From assembly GCF_000964545.1 (NCBI RefSeq), contig NZ_BBVD01000010.1, forward strand, positions 1 to 64,000: a stretch of 64,000 nucleotides of DNA, given 5' to 3'. The notes under the pieces are model-generated. The model was not told the origin of the DNA. It ran no database searches and saw nothing but the letters and a program-made list of their open reading frames with translations. The number at the start of each line of letters is the position of its first letter. The first letter of the stretch is position 1. The stretch is from Comamonas thiooxydans. GTDB lineage: Bacteria; Pseudomonadota; Gammaproteobacteria; Burkholderiales; Burkholderiaceae_C. A program made the position numbers and the translations under genes. Positions 24,960-34,079 of the stretch are shown here, in pieces.

Positions 24960-25885
24960 TTTTTTATAGCATTTCTGAATCCCATGGGCGCCTGTTTGCT
25001 GAAGAACTCCTGCAGAAACTCGACGCAGACCCGCACCTTGGCCGAGCGCTCCAGTCGCGTCGGATAGACGGCCCAGATATTCGCCTGCTGCTGCCACTCG
25101 GGCAGCAACTGCAGCAGGCTGCCGGCCTGCAGATCGGCCGCCACATCCCAGAGCGATCGCAACACGATGCCATGGCCGTCGCGCGCCCATTGCACGGCCA
25201 TCTCGCCATGATTGGTGGACAGCGGCCCGGTCACTTTCACGCTGCGCTCCTGACTGCCCGAGCGCAGTTTCCAGACACCGAAGGGATGGTCACGCTCCTT
25301 GATGACCAGGCAGTCATGCGCAGCCAGCTCGTCGAGCGTGCGCGGGCTGCCACGCCGCTGCACATAGGCCGGGGCCGCACACAGCACGCGATGGTTGTCG
25401 GCCAGATGCCGGGCAATCAGGTGCGGGGCGATCTCGTCGCCCACGCGTACGTCTAGATCGAAGCCCTCGGCCGCAACATCGACGATGCGGTCAAACACCT
25501 CCAGGCGTAGCTGCAGCGCCGGATATTGCGCAATCAGCTGCGACAGTGCGGGCGCAACCACATTGCGGCCAAAACCGAAGCTGGTGGACACCCGCAGCAG
25601 GCCGCGCGGCTGGCGCCGCGTCACATCCACCTCCTGCAGCAGATGCTCGACCTCGTCCAGAATGCGCTGCGCCCAGTGGTAGACGCGCTCGCCCTGCTCG
25701 GTGACAGCTACCCGCCGTGTGGTGCGATGCAGCAGCTTCACGCCCAGCTCCTGCTCCAGCAGGCGGATGCGCTTGCTGACAAAGGCCGGCGAAGCATTGT
25801 GCGCGGCCGCAGCCTCGGCAAAGCTGGCTTTGCGCACCACGGTGGTGAAGACACGCAGGTCTTCGGGCGAGGGCATTTTCTGCAC
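24941..25885 (-). CDS. LysR family regulator, DmlR/TtdR-like
   Basis: 314 residues. MPSPEDLRVFTTVVRKASFAEAAAAHNASPAFVSKRI is the winged-helix start (here trimmed), with the effector domain from about residue 95. LysR proteins of this style (DmlR) activate the neighbouring D-malate dehydrogenase gene when D- or L-malate is present. Its position divergent from dmlA fits that. The last six or so residues (KKEAAIA) are encoded by the right arm of the palindromic repeat, so the C-terminus was probably reset by the repeat's insertion. Confidence 0.88.
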   Translation of the reverse strand: MQKMPSPEDLRVFTTVVRKASFAEAAAAHNASPAFVSKRIRLLEQELGVKLLHRTTRRVAVTEQGERVYHWAQRILDEVEHLLQEVDVTRRQPRGLLRVSTSFGFGRNVVAPALSQLIAQYPALQLRLEVFDRIVDVAAEGFDLDVRVGDEIAPHLIARHLADNHRVLCAAPAYVQRRGSPRTLDELAAHDCLVIKERDHPFGVWKLRSGSQERSVKVTGPLSTNHGEMAVQWARDGHGIVLRSLWDVAADLQAGSLLQLLPEWQQQANIWAVYPTRLERSAKVRVCVEFLQEFFSKQAPMGFRNAIKKEAAIA

Positions 25886-25919
25886 GATCTGTAAACAATC
25901 AGGCCACGATCAGTCAATT

Positions 25920-25947
25920 GTATTCAGTTATGCAAGGTGCAGAATAC
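25920..25947. promoter_or_regulatory. Possible LysR operator between the divergent regulator and dmlA
   Basis: GTATTC (25920-25925) and GAATAC (25942-25947) form a perfect six-base inverted repeat separated by 16 bases, in the middle of the divergent intergenic region. Its position suits a LysR binding site; the arm spacing is larger than the usual T-N11-A. Confidence 0.35.
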
Positions 25948-26004
25948 CGCCAGGCACAGGCTGAGCCGCTGCCTCGCCACCCAACACATTCACGAGAGAG
26001 CACC

Positions 26005-27093
26005 ATGTCCACTCCCAACAAGATTGCAGTCATCGCCGGCGACGGCATCGGCAAGGAAGTCATGCCCGAAGGCCTGCGCGCGCTGGAAGCCGCAGCCAAG
26101 CGCTTCGACCTGCCGCTGGAGTTCCACCATTTCGACTGGGCCCATTGCGACTACTACGCCGAACACGGCCAGATGATGCCCGACGACTGGAAGGCCCAGC
26201 TGTCGGGCATGGACGCCATCTTCTTCGGCGCCGTGGGCTGGCCCGCCACCGTGCCCGACCATGTCTCGCTGTGGGGGTCCCTCCTCAAGTTCCGCCGCGA
26301 ATTCGACCAGTACATCAATCTGCGTCCGGTGCGCCTGTTCGAAGGCGTTCCCTGTCCCCTGGCCGGCCGCAAGCCCGGCGACATCGACTACTACGTGGTG
26401 CGCGAGAACACCGAAGGCGAATACACCTCGCTGGGCGGCGTGATGTTCGAAGGCACAGACCGCGAGATCTGCATCCAGGAATCGGTCTATAGCAAGCATG
26501 GCGCCGATCGCCTGCTCAAGTACGCCTTCGATCTGGCCCAGAGCCGCGCCAAGAAGCACGTGACCCTGGCCACCAAGAGCAATGGCATTGCCATCAGCAT
26601 GCCCTGGTGGGACAAGCGCGCCGACGACGTGGCCAAGGACTACCCCGAAGTCACGCTGGACAAGCAGCACATCGACATCCTTACCGCGCGCTTCGTGCTT
26701 CAGCCCGGCCGCTTCGACGTGGTGGCCGCCACCAATCTGTTTGGCGACATCCTGTCCGACCTGGGCCCTGCCACCACGGGCACCATCGGCCTGGCACCGT
26801 CGGCCAACCTCAACCCCGATCGCAACTTCCCCTCGCTGTTCGAGCCCGTGCATGGCTCGGCGCCCGACATCTACGGCAAGAACATCGCCAACCCCATCGC
26901 CATGGTCTGGTCGGGCGCGCTGATGCTGGACTTCCTGGGCCGCAGCGAAGGTGCCTGGCGCCAGGCCCACGACACCATCGTGGCCGCTATTGAGCACACG
27001 ATCAAGGCCGGTCCGCTGACGCCCGATCTGGGCGGCAAAGCCGACACCACCGAGGTGGGCAAAGCCATCGCTGCGGCCATCGCCAAGGCCTGA
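26005..27093 (+). CDS. dmlA: Tartrate dehydrogenase / D-malate dehydrogenase (decarboxylating)
   Basis: 362 residues, full length. KIAVIAGDGIGKEVMPEG is the beta-decarboxylating dehydrogenase start; DYYVVRENTEGEYTSLGG, ATKSNGI and the metal-binding VVAATNLFGDILSDL follow, and the NAD site LFEPVHGSAPDIYGKNIANP closes. It oxidises and decarboxylates D-malate to pyruvate, and related enzymes take tartrate, with NAD and Mn or Mg. The start ATG at 26005 has GAGAG upstream; longer frames run into the operator region. Confidence 0.92.
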   Translation: MSTPNKIAVIAGDGIGKEVMPEGLRALEAAAKRFDLPLEFHHFDWAHCDYYAEHGQMMPDDWKAQLSGMDAIFFGAVGWPATVPDHVSLWGSLLKFRREFDQYINLRPVRLFEGVPCPLAGRKPGDIDYYVVRENTEGEYTSLGGVMFEGTDREICIQESVYSKHGADRLLKYAFDLAQSRAKKHVTLATKSNGIAISMPWWDKRADDVAKDYPEVTLDKQHIDILTARFVLQPGRFDVVAATNLFGDILSDLGPATTGTIGLAPSANLNPDRNFPSLFEPVHGSAPDIYGKNIANPIAMVWSGALMLDFLGRSEGAWRQAHDTIVAAIEHTIKAGPLTPDLGGKADTTEVGKAIAAAIAKA

Positions 27094-27133
27094 TGGCTCC
27101 AGGCTGGCCGCGGCCGGCCTGATTCAAAATGAG

Positions 27134-27173
27134 AAGCACCCGTGCAGGCACAACCTGCACCAGGGTGCTTTTT
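27134..27173 (+). terminator. Intrinsic terminator after dmlA
   Basis: AAGCACCC with GGGTGCTT encloses a second stem, GTGCAGG with CCTGCAC, and a T-run follows. Confidence 0.88.
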
Positions 27174-27209
27174 ACGTCTGAACGCCCAGGCCCAACGGCG
27201 GCGCAGGCT

Positions 27210-27671
27210 TCAGCCCGGGGATTTGGCTTTGGCTTGCGAAGCCGGTTTTCTGGCCGCCCGGGCCTGGGCATTGCGCTGCGCAGCGGCCTGCACCAGTGCC
27301 TGGAACGCTGCGCCGTCGAGCGCTTCGCCGACATGCAGGTCTATGGCCCGGCGCGTGGCGCCTTCAAGACTGGCATTGAACAGGCCGGCCGGATCGGCCA
27401 GGGCCGCGCCATGCGCGAAGGTCAGCTTGACCACGGCCTTGTAGGTCTCGCCCGTACACAGGATGCCGTCCTGCGACCATACGGGCGTTCCACGCCATTT
27501 CAGCTCTTCCACCACGGCGGGCAAGGCCTCGCGGATCAGCGCCCGCACGCGGGCCAGCATGGCGCCGCGCCAGTCGTCCAGGCCGGCAATCCTGGCATCG
27601 ATCAGAGCCGAAGCCTCGGGGCCGCTGACAGGCTCGGCCGGAGGTGCAGGCATGGGTAGCAAGGCAGTCAT
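27210..27671 (-). CDS. DUF1801 domain-containing protein (YdhG/YdeI-like)
   Basis: 153 residues. LIDARIAGLDDWRGAMLARVRALIREALPAVVEELKW (in part), GILCTGETYKAVVKLTFAHGA and the following LFNASLEG match DUF1801, a small alpha/beta domain of uncertain function sometimes linked to iron or stress. The C-terminal tail is rich in Ala, Lys and Gln. It is monocistronic and convergent with dmlA. Confidence 0.85.
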   Translation of the reverse strand: MTALLPMPAPPAEPVSGPEASALIDARIAGLDDWRGAMLARVRALIREALPAVVEELKWRGTPVWSQDGILCTGETYKAVVKLTFAHGAALADPAGLFNASLEGATRRAIDLHVGEALDGAAFQALVQAAAQRNAQARAARKPASQAKAKSPG

Positions 27672-27810
27672 AGATGGGCCTCCATGGTTGGACCTGGAAT
27701 CATGTCCGGCACAAGGCTCAAGACATGGGACAAGGATTGCACCACGGTAGCACGCCGGAGCAGAGCGGTCCCAGAGTGCCAGCCCGCCCTATATCAGGCT
27801 CATACCAGAC

Positions 27811-28746
27811 TCAGCCCAGCTCCCCCGCAACCTCGCGCAGGCATTCGACCAGCAAGCCCGTGGTCGGCGTCAGCGGCTGGCCACGCAAGGTGATCAATCC
27901 CACCGGCGGCAGGTCTATGGGCACGACCAGATCCAGCATGGCCAGCGTACCCAGGGCAGCATGGCAGCGGGCCACACCGCGCGCCATGAAGGCCACGGCG
28001 CCGCGCTGGTGTACAAAGGTCAGCTGCGAGAGAAAGGACGCGGTCTCCACGATGTCGGCCGGCGGGTGCAGGCCGTGGGCATAGAACTGCTGCTCCAGCT
28101 TCACGCGCAGCGAGGCCCAGGGCGGTGGCAGCACACAGGGCTGGCCCGCCAGGGCCTGCCAGCTGGCCGCGCCCGGCGCCAGCAGCGCATGACCGGGTCG
28201 CACCACGGCCACCATGGGATCGTCGTACAGTGCCTCGGTCTCCAGATCAGGCGCGGCATAGCCAGGCTCCAGCCGTCCCACGAACAGATCCAGCTCGCCC
28301 AGGCGCAGCTTGGGCAGCAAGCGCGTCAGGTCCCCTTCCTCTACCATCACCGTGGTCTGGTCCGAACGCGCTTTCAAGCGCTCCACGGCGCGCGCCAGCA
28401 GCACCGGCGTGGCCACCACCATGGCCCCCACACTGGCGCGCCCGCGGGCACCGCTGGCCTCGGCGGCCATCTCGTCGCGCGTGCGTTCGAAACCGGCCAG
28501 CACCGAGCGTGCAAAACGCACCATGCTGACACCGGCTGCCGTGGGTTCGGTGCCGCGCGTGGAGCGCTCGAACAGAGCCATGCCCAGCATGCGTTCGACC
28601 TCGGCCAGAGTCTTGGAGACGGCAGGCTGGGTCACGGCCAGAAACTCGGCCGCACGGCCCAGGTGGCGGAACTGGTCCAGCGCCACCAGCAGCTGCAGAT
28701 GGCGCAGCTTGAGGTTGGAGCGCAGCACACGATCGATCTTGCTCAT
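27811..28746 (-). CDS. LysR family regulator of the sugar-acid-type cluster
   Basis: 311 residues. NLKLRHLQLLVALDQFRHLGRAAEFLAVTQPAVSKTLAEVE is a LysR start of the PcaQ/GbpR kind (given in part). The effector domain begins near residue 95 (ASVGAMVVATPVLLARAVE). It is divergent from the Bug gene at 28858 and should control the Bug-dehydratase-aldehyde dehydrogenase-aldolase set. The regulatory gap is 111 bases. Confidence 0.9.
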   Translation of the reverse strand: MSKIDRVLRSNLKLRHLQLLVALDQFRHLGRAAEFLAVTQPAVSKTLAEVERMLGMALFERSTRGTEPTAAGVSMVRFARSVLAGFERTRDEMAAEASGARGRASVGAMVVATPVLLARAVERLKARSDQTTVMVEEGDLTRLLPKLRLGELDLFVGRLEPGYAAPDLETEALYDDPMVAVVRPGHALLAPGAASWQALAGQPCVLPPPWASLRVKLEQQFYAHGLHPPADIVETASFLSQLTFVHQRGAVAFMARGVARCHAALGTLAMLDLVVPIDLPPVGLITLRGQPLTPTTGLLVECLREVAGELG

Positions 28747-28857
28747 GGGGCTTCATTACCTAATAGTTATGAAGAGAGTCTATCTTTTCATTGGATTGTC
28801 ATGGAGCAGTTTTGAACAATCGGGGCTGGCAGTTCATATAACGACAGGAGACAAGCG

Positions 28858-29841
28858 ATGATCCCCCCACACAGCAGCCGACGCAGCTTTGTGCTCGGCA
28901 CCCTCGGCGCAGCCACCCTCGGCAGTTCCACCCGCCTGCTGGCCCAGACCTGGCCCGAACGCCCCATCACCTTCATCTGCCCCTGGCCTGCCGGCGGCAC
29001 GGCCGACCAGTCCATGCGCGCGCTGTGCACCGTGGCCAGCCGCATCCTGGGCCAGGCGATTGCAGTGGAGAACCGCGCCGGAGCCTCGGGCATGATCGGC
29101 TCCAAGGCCCTGGCCTCGGCGAAGCCCGACGGCTACACCATCGGCCAGATCCCGATCTCGGTCACGCGCTTCTCCCAGCTGGGCACGCTGCAGGCCGATC
29201 CGCGCAAGGACTACACCTATATCGCGCGTACCTCGGGCCAGACCTTCGGTATCGCCGTGCCGGCCAACTCGCGCTTCAAGACCCTGCAGGACTTCGTCGC
29301 CGCCGCCAAGGCCAAGCCCGGCAGCATCACTTACGCCCACGCCGGCGTGGGCGGCGCCACGCATGTGGGCATGGAAGAATTTGCGGCCGCAGCCGGCATA
29401 CAGCTCAGCCACGTGCCCTACAAGGGCGGCGCCGAGGCGCTGCAGGGCGTGCTGGGCGGCCATGTGGATGCGCTGGCCGACTCCAGCTCCTGGGCTCCGC
29501 ATGTCGAAGCCGGCAAGCTGCGCCTGCTGGCCACCTGGGGCGAGCAGCGCACGCCGCGCTTCAAGGACGTGCCCACGCTCAAGGACCTGGGCTACAACGT
29601 GGTCGTCGATGCGCCCAACGGCATCGGCGCGCCCAAGGGCCTGCCGCCCGCCGTCGAAGCCAAGCTGCGCGATGCCTTCCGCCAGGCCGTGGCCAGCCCC
29701 GAGTTCAAGTCCGTGGCCGACAGGCTGGACGCGCCCTTGCTCTACCTGGACGGCCCCGACTACGCCAAATATGTGAACACGGTCTACCAGAAGGAAACCG
29801 TGCTCATCGACAAACTCAAACTGCGCGAGCTGATGCGCTGA
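28858..29841 (+). CDS. Tripartite tricarboxylate transporter (TTT) substrate-binding protein, Bug family
   Basis: 327 residues. A SRRSFVLGTLGAATLG signal with an Arg pair suggests Tat export. WPERPITFICPWPAGGTADQSMRAL, AVENRAGASGMIGSKALASAKPDGYT and HVPYKGGAEALQGVLGGHVDAL are Bug motifs. It should present a carboxylate to a TTT permease encoded elsewhere. As the first gene of the cluster that encodes a GarD-like dehydratase and an HpcH/HpaI aldolase, its ligand is probably a sugar diacid or related hydroxy acid. Confidence 0.92.
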   Translation: MIPPHSSRRSFVLGTLGAATLGSSTRLLAQTWPERPITFICPWPAGGTADQSMRALCTVASRILGQAIAVENRAGASGMIGSKALASAKPDGYTIGQIPISVTRFSQLGTLQADPRKDYTYIARTSGQTFGIAVPANSRFKTLQDFVAAAKAKPGSITYAHAGVGGATHVGMEEFAAAAGIQLSHVPYKGGAEALQGVLGGHVDALADSSSWAPHVEAGKLRLLATWGEQRTPRFKDVPTLKDLGYNVVVDAPNGIGAPKGLPPAVEAKLRDAFRQAVASPEFKSVADRLDAPLLYLDGPDYAKYVNTVYQKETVLIDKLKLRELMR

Positions 29842-29899
29842 CGCGCCGCGTCCCCGCCGCATCCCCACTGCCTCAAGCCCGCCATCCCCGGACTCCAAG

Positions 29900-31429
29900 A
29901 TGCTCTCCTCCTCTTCTTCCCTGCTGCACCTGCACCCCAACGACAACGTGCTGGTGGCCAAGACCGCCCTGGCCCTGGGCCAGGACATTCCCGAGCTGGG
30001 AGTGCGCACGCGCGCCCAGGTGCCGGCCGGCCACAAGATCGCGGCACGCCGCATCGCCGAGGGCGAGCAGGTCAAGAAGTACGACACGGTGATCGGCGTC
30101 GCCACACGCGACCTGGAGCCTGGCGACTATGTGCACAGCCACAACCTCAAGCTGGTGGACTACTACCGCGACCCGTCGTTCGGTGCTGACGTACGGCCCG
30201 TGGACTACGTGCCCGAGGAGCTGCGCGCCACTTTCCAGGGGTTTGTGCGAGCGGGCGGCGGCGTGGGCACGCGCAACTTCATCGGCATCCTGTCCTCGGT
30301 CAACTGCTCGGCCACCGTGATCAAGCGCATCGCCGCCCACTTCACGCCCGAACGGCTGGCAGCCTTTCCCAATGTGGACGGCGTGGCCGCCTTTGCCCAG
30401 AGCAGCGGCTGCGGCATGTCCTCACCCAGCGAGCACTTCGATGTGCTGCGCCGCACCCTGGCCGGCTATGCGCGCCACCCCAACCTGGCGGGCGTGCTCA
30501 TCGTGGGCCTGGGCTGCGAACGCAACCAGGTCGATGCATTGGTGGATTCGCAAGGCCTCAAGGAAGGCCAGTTGCTGCGCACCCTGGTGATGCAGGAAGT
30601 GGGTGGCACGCGCGCCACCATCGAAGCAGGTATTGCCGCCATCGAAGAAATGCTGCCCATCGCCAACCAGGCGCAGCGCAGCACCGTCAGCGCCGCCCAT
30701 CTCAAGATCGGCCTGGAATGCGGCGGCTCGGACGGCTTCTCGGGCATCACTGCCAACCCCGGCCTGGGCGCGGCCATGGACATTCTGGTGCGCCACGGCG
30801 GCACGGCCATTCTGTCCGAGACACCCGAGATCCATGGCGTGGAGTTCATGCTCACGCGCCGCGCCATCAGTCCCGAAGTCGGCCAGAAGCTGCTGGACCG
30901 CCTGGCCTGGTGGGAACGCTACGCAGCCGGCCAGAACGCCCAGTTCAACGGCGTGGTCGGTCATGGCAACCAGGCCGGCGGCCTGGCCAACATCTTTGAG
31001 AAATCCCTGGGCAGCGCCATGAAGGGCGGCACCACGCCGCTGCGCGCCGTCTATGAATATGCCGAGCCCATCACCGAACACGGCTTCGTCTTCATGGACT
31101 CGCCGGGCTACGACCCGGTGGCCTCCACGGGCCAGATCGCCAGCGGCGCCCAGCTGATCTGCTTTACCACGGGCCGCGGCTCCATGTTCGGCAGCAAGCC
31201 CGCACCCACCATCAAGCTGGCCAGCAACACCCCCATGTACAAGCGCCTGCAGGAAGACATGGACATCAACTGCGGCGTGGTCGTCGACGGAGAGCTGAGC
31301 GTGCCCGAGCTGGGCCAGCAGATCTTCGAGCGGATCCTGCACCATGCCAGCGGCGAGCCAACCAAGAGCGAAGCCCTGGGACTGGGCGACCATGAATTCG
31401 TGCCCTGGCATCTGGGCATCGTGAGCTGA
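29900..31429 (+). CDS. UxaA family hydrolase, altronate/galactarate dehydratase-like
   Basis: 509 residues. An N-terminal SAF-like domain (NDNVLVAKTALALGQDIPE, about residues 10-90) is fused to the UxaA/GarD catalytic part, as in E. coli UxaA and GarD. FAQSSGCGMSS, VGLGCERNQVD and GLECGGSDGFSGITANPGLG are conserved Cys-containing motifs that bind iron. It removes water from a sugar acid or diacid. The substrate (altronate, galactarate or a relative) cannot be decided from sequence alone, but the aldolase downstream argues for a diacid. Confidence 0.88.
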   Translation: MLSSSSSLLHLHPNDNVLVAKTALALGQDIPELGVRTRAQVPAGHKIAARRIAEGEQVKKYDTVIGVATRDLEPGDYVHSHNLKLVDYYRDPSFGADVRPVDYVPEELRATFQGFVRAGGGVGTRNFIGILSSVNCSATVIKRIAAHFTPERLAAFPNVDGVAAFAQSSGCGMSSPSEHFDVLRRTLAGYARHPNLAGVLIVGLGCERNQVDALVDSQGLKEGQLLRTLVMQEVGGTRATIEAGIAAIEEMLPIANQAQRSTVSAAHLKIGLECGGSDGFSGITANPGLGAAMDILVRHGGTAILSETPEIHGVEFMLTRRAISPEVGQKLLDRLAWWERYAAGQNAQFNGVVGHGNQAGGLANIFEKSLGSAMKGGTTPLRAVYEYAEPITEHGFVFMDSPGYDPVASTGQIASGAQLICFTTGRGSMFGSKPAPTIKLASNTPMYKRLQEDMDINCGVVVDGELSVPELGQQIFERILHHASGEPTKSEALGLGDHEFVPWHLGIVS

Positions 31430-31491
31430 GGAAAACGCATCTTCCAGAGCTTCCCGCCCATATCCAATCTTCACTTTCCGCGATTTTCACC

Positions 31492-32973
31492 ATGAACGCC
31501 ACGCCACTCAGACTGCAACGCACCGAACTGCAGCGCAGCGCCAACTTCATCGCCGGTGTCTGGATGCCTGCTGCCAGCGGCGCCAGCTTTGCCGTGACCG
31601 ATCCGGCCACGGGCAACACCATCACCAGCGTGCCAGATTCAGGTGCGGCCGATGCGCACGCCGCCGTGGACGCCGCCCAGGCCGCCCTGCCCGCCTGGCG
31701 CAAGCTGCCGGCCAAGCAGCGCGCTGCCATCATCAAGCGCTGGAACGATCTGGTGCTGGCCCATCAGGACGATCTAGGCACGCTGATCTCGCTGGAGCAG
31801 GGCAAGCCCCTGGCCGAAGGCAAGGGCGAAGTGGCCTATGCAGCCAGCTATATCGAATGGTTCGGCGAGGCCGCCACGCGCATGAATGGCGAAGTCATCC
31901 CAGCGCCCGTGCCGGGCCGGCGCATGTTCGCCCTGCTCGAACCCGTTGGCGTGGTCGCCGCCATCACGCCCTGGAATTTCCCGGCCGCCATGATTGCGCG
32001 CAAGATCGCGCCGGCCCTGGCTGCGGGCTGCACCGTGGTCTGCAAGCCGGCCGAGGACACGCCGCTGACCTCGCTGGCCCTGGTGCTGCTGGCGCACGAA
32101 GCCGGCGTGCCGGCCGGTGTGCTCAACATCGTCACGGCTTCGCGTGAGCGCACGCCCGAGGTGGTCGATCAATGGCTGGATGACAGCCGCGTGCGCAAGA
32201 TCACCTTCACAGGCTCCACGCCCGTGGGCAAGCACCTGGCGCGCCGCAGCGCCGACACGCTGAAAAAGCTCTCGCTGGAACTGGGCGGCAATGCGCCCTT
32301 CATCGTCTTCGAGGATGCCGATGTGGCAGCCGCCGTGGACGGCTTCATGGCCGCCAAGTTCCGCAACGGCGGCCAGACCTGCGTCTGCCCCAATCGCGTC
32401 TTTGTGCACCGCACCGTGTACGAGGCCTTTGCCCAGCAACTCAGCGCCCGCGTGGCAGCCCTGCACGTGGGCCCGGCCAGCGACCCGGCCTCACAGATCG
32501 GCCCCATGATCAATGACCGTGCGGTCGAGAAGATCGCCCGCCATGTGGAGGACGCGGTGGCCAAGGGCGCCAAGGTGCTCACCGGCGGCAAGCGCCTGAC
32601 GGAACTGGGCCCCACCTACTACGCCCCCACCGTGCTCTCGGGCACCACGGCCTCCATGGCCTGCGCCTGCGAAGAAACCTTCGGCCCGGTGGCTCCGCTG
32701 ACCGTGTTCGACGACGAGGCCGAGGTCATCGCCGCCGCCAACGACACGCCGTTCGGTCTGGCCGCCTATTTCTACAGTCAGGACATACGTCGCATCTGGC
32801 GTGTCGCCGATGCCCTGGAATCGGGCATCGTGGGCGTCAACGAAGGCGCTCTGGCCGCCGAGGCCGCGCCCTTTGGCGGTGTCAAGGAGTCAGGCTACGG
32901 CCGCGAAGGCTCGACCCACGGGCTCGACGATTACCTGCACACCAAATACGTCTGCCAAGGTGGATTGGATTGA
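31492..32973 (+). CDS. NAD(P)-dependent succinate-semialdehyde dehydrogenase-like aldehyde dehydrogenase
   Basis: 493 residues. GVVAAITPWNFPAAMIARKIAPALAAG and ITFTGSTPVGKHLARR give the coenzyme site, and the catalytic Glu (LELGGNAPFIV) and Cys (NGGQTCVCPNR) are present. This is the GabD branch of the ALDH superfamily. In this cluster it may oxidise the aldehyde released by the aldolase (for example tartronate, succinate or other semialdehyde), or a 2-oxoglutarate semialdehyde; the name is by family. Confidence 0.9.
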   Translation: MNATPLRLQRTELQRSANFIAGVWMPAASGASFAVTDPATGNTITSVPDSGAADAHAAVDAAQAALPAWRKLPAKQRAAIIKRWNDLVLAHQDDLGTLISLEQGKPLAEGKGEVAYAASYIEWFGEAATRMNGEVIPAPVPGRRMFALLEPVGVVAAITPWNFPAAMIARKIAPALAAGCTVVCKPAEDTPLTSLALVLLAHEAGVPAGVLNIVTASRERTPEVVDQWLDDSRVRKITFTGSTPVGKHLARRSADTLKKLSLELGGNAPFIVFEDADVAAAVDGFMAAKFRNGGQTCVCPNRVFVHRTVYEAFAQQLSARVAALHVGPASDPASQIGPMINDRAVEKIARHVEDAVAKGAKVLTGGKRLTELGPTYYAPTVLSGTTASMACACEETFGPVAPLTVFDDEAEVIAAANDTPFGLAAYFYSQDIRRIWRVADALESGIVGVNEGALAAEAAPFGGVKESGYGREGSTHGLDDYLHTKYVCQGGLD

Positions 32974-33105
32974 ATGCAGGACACCTCCCTGAGGCGCTGC
33001 GCGGCCAGCCAGGCCCTTGCTTGGCGTCTCTGGCTTGTGCCGCGCCAGTTACAGGCGCCACGCCTATTCACCTGCACTCAGCCCTTTCACTGAATCGAGA
33101 CTCCC

Positions 33106-33909
33106 ATGCCCGCACTGAACCCCTTCAAGACCGCCATCACCGCACGCCAGCCCCAGATCGGACTGTGGCTGTCCATGGCCGCCCCCTACCTGGCCGAAGC
33201 GGCCGCCACCACAGGCTATGACTGGTTGCTGATCGACGGCGAGCATGCGCCCAACGACCTGCGCAGCACCCTGGCTGCCCTGCAGGCCGTGGCCTCGCAC
33301 CCGGCTCAGCCGGTGGTGCGAGTCGTGGAAGGCAGCACGGCCCTGATCAAGCAGATGCTGGACATTGGCGCCAAGACACTGCTCGTGCCCATGGTGGACA
33401 CGGCAGACCAGGCCCAGGCCATCGTGGCCGCCACGCAATACCCGCCCCTGGGCGTGCGCGGCGTCGGCAGTGCCGTGGGACGTGCCTCTCAGTGGAGCAG
33501 CCGCGCCGACTATCTGAATGTGGCCGACGACGAGGTCTGCCTGCTGGTGCAGGCCGAGACCACCACGGCCCTGAAAAATCTCGAAGCCATCTGCGCCGTG
33601 GACGGCGTGCACGGCGTCTTCATAGGCCCGGCCGACCTGGCGGCCTCCATGGGCCACCGCGGCAACCCCGGCCACCCCGAGGTGCAGGCTGCCATCGAGG
33701 CAGCGATGCGGACCATTGTTGCCTGCGGCAAGGCTGCAGGTACGCTGACCTCGGACCCCGCGCTGGCACAGCGCTACCTTCAGCTCGGCTGCAGCTTTGT
33801 GGCCGTGGGCGTGGATGTGCTGATGTTCGTGAATGCCGCGCGCAAGCTGCGTACCCAGTTTGCCGGCTCCACGGTGGCGGCCCCGGCACTGCCAGGAGCC
33901 GCCTACTGA
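33106..33909 (+). CDS. HpcH/HpaI family class II aldolase (2-keto-3-deoxy acid aldolase type)
   Basis: 267 residues. IGLWLSMAAPYLAEAAATTGYDWLLIDGEHAPND is the HpaI start (in part), with Arg and Glu ligands in the barrel: QAETTTALKNLEAICAVDGVHGVFIGPADLAASMG (in part) holds the metal Glu and Asp. Such enzymes split 4-hydroxy-2-oxoacids to pyruvate and an aldehyde; GarL and HpaI are members. It is the last gene of the cluster, 132 bases after the aldehyde dehydrogenase. Confidence 0.9.
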   Translation: MPALNPFKTAITARQPQIGLWLSMAAPYLAEAAATTGYDWLLIDGEHAPNDLRSTLAALQAVASHPAQPVVRVVEGSTALIKQMLDIGAKTLLVPMVDTADQAQAIVAATQYPPLGVRGVGSAVGRASQWSSRADYLNVADDEVCLLVQAETTTALKNLEAICAVDGVHGVFIGPADLAASMGHRGNPGHPEVQAAIEAAMRTIVACGKAAGTLTSDPALAQRYLQLGCSFVAVGVDVLMFVNAARKLRTQFAGSTVAAPALPGAAY

Positions 33910-34079
33910 AGCCTTGAAGCACCGTGCAGAAGTTGCAACCATGCCCGCATATCCTGATGGAAATGTCGCAGAGCCGCCCAAACCTCGGTCGCATCACAAT
34001 GCGCGTGGCCTCTCAGCCACATCTGCACATCAGGTCATCGCTGCTGGAGCGCTCTGTGCCAAACCTCTGCACCGCAAGT

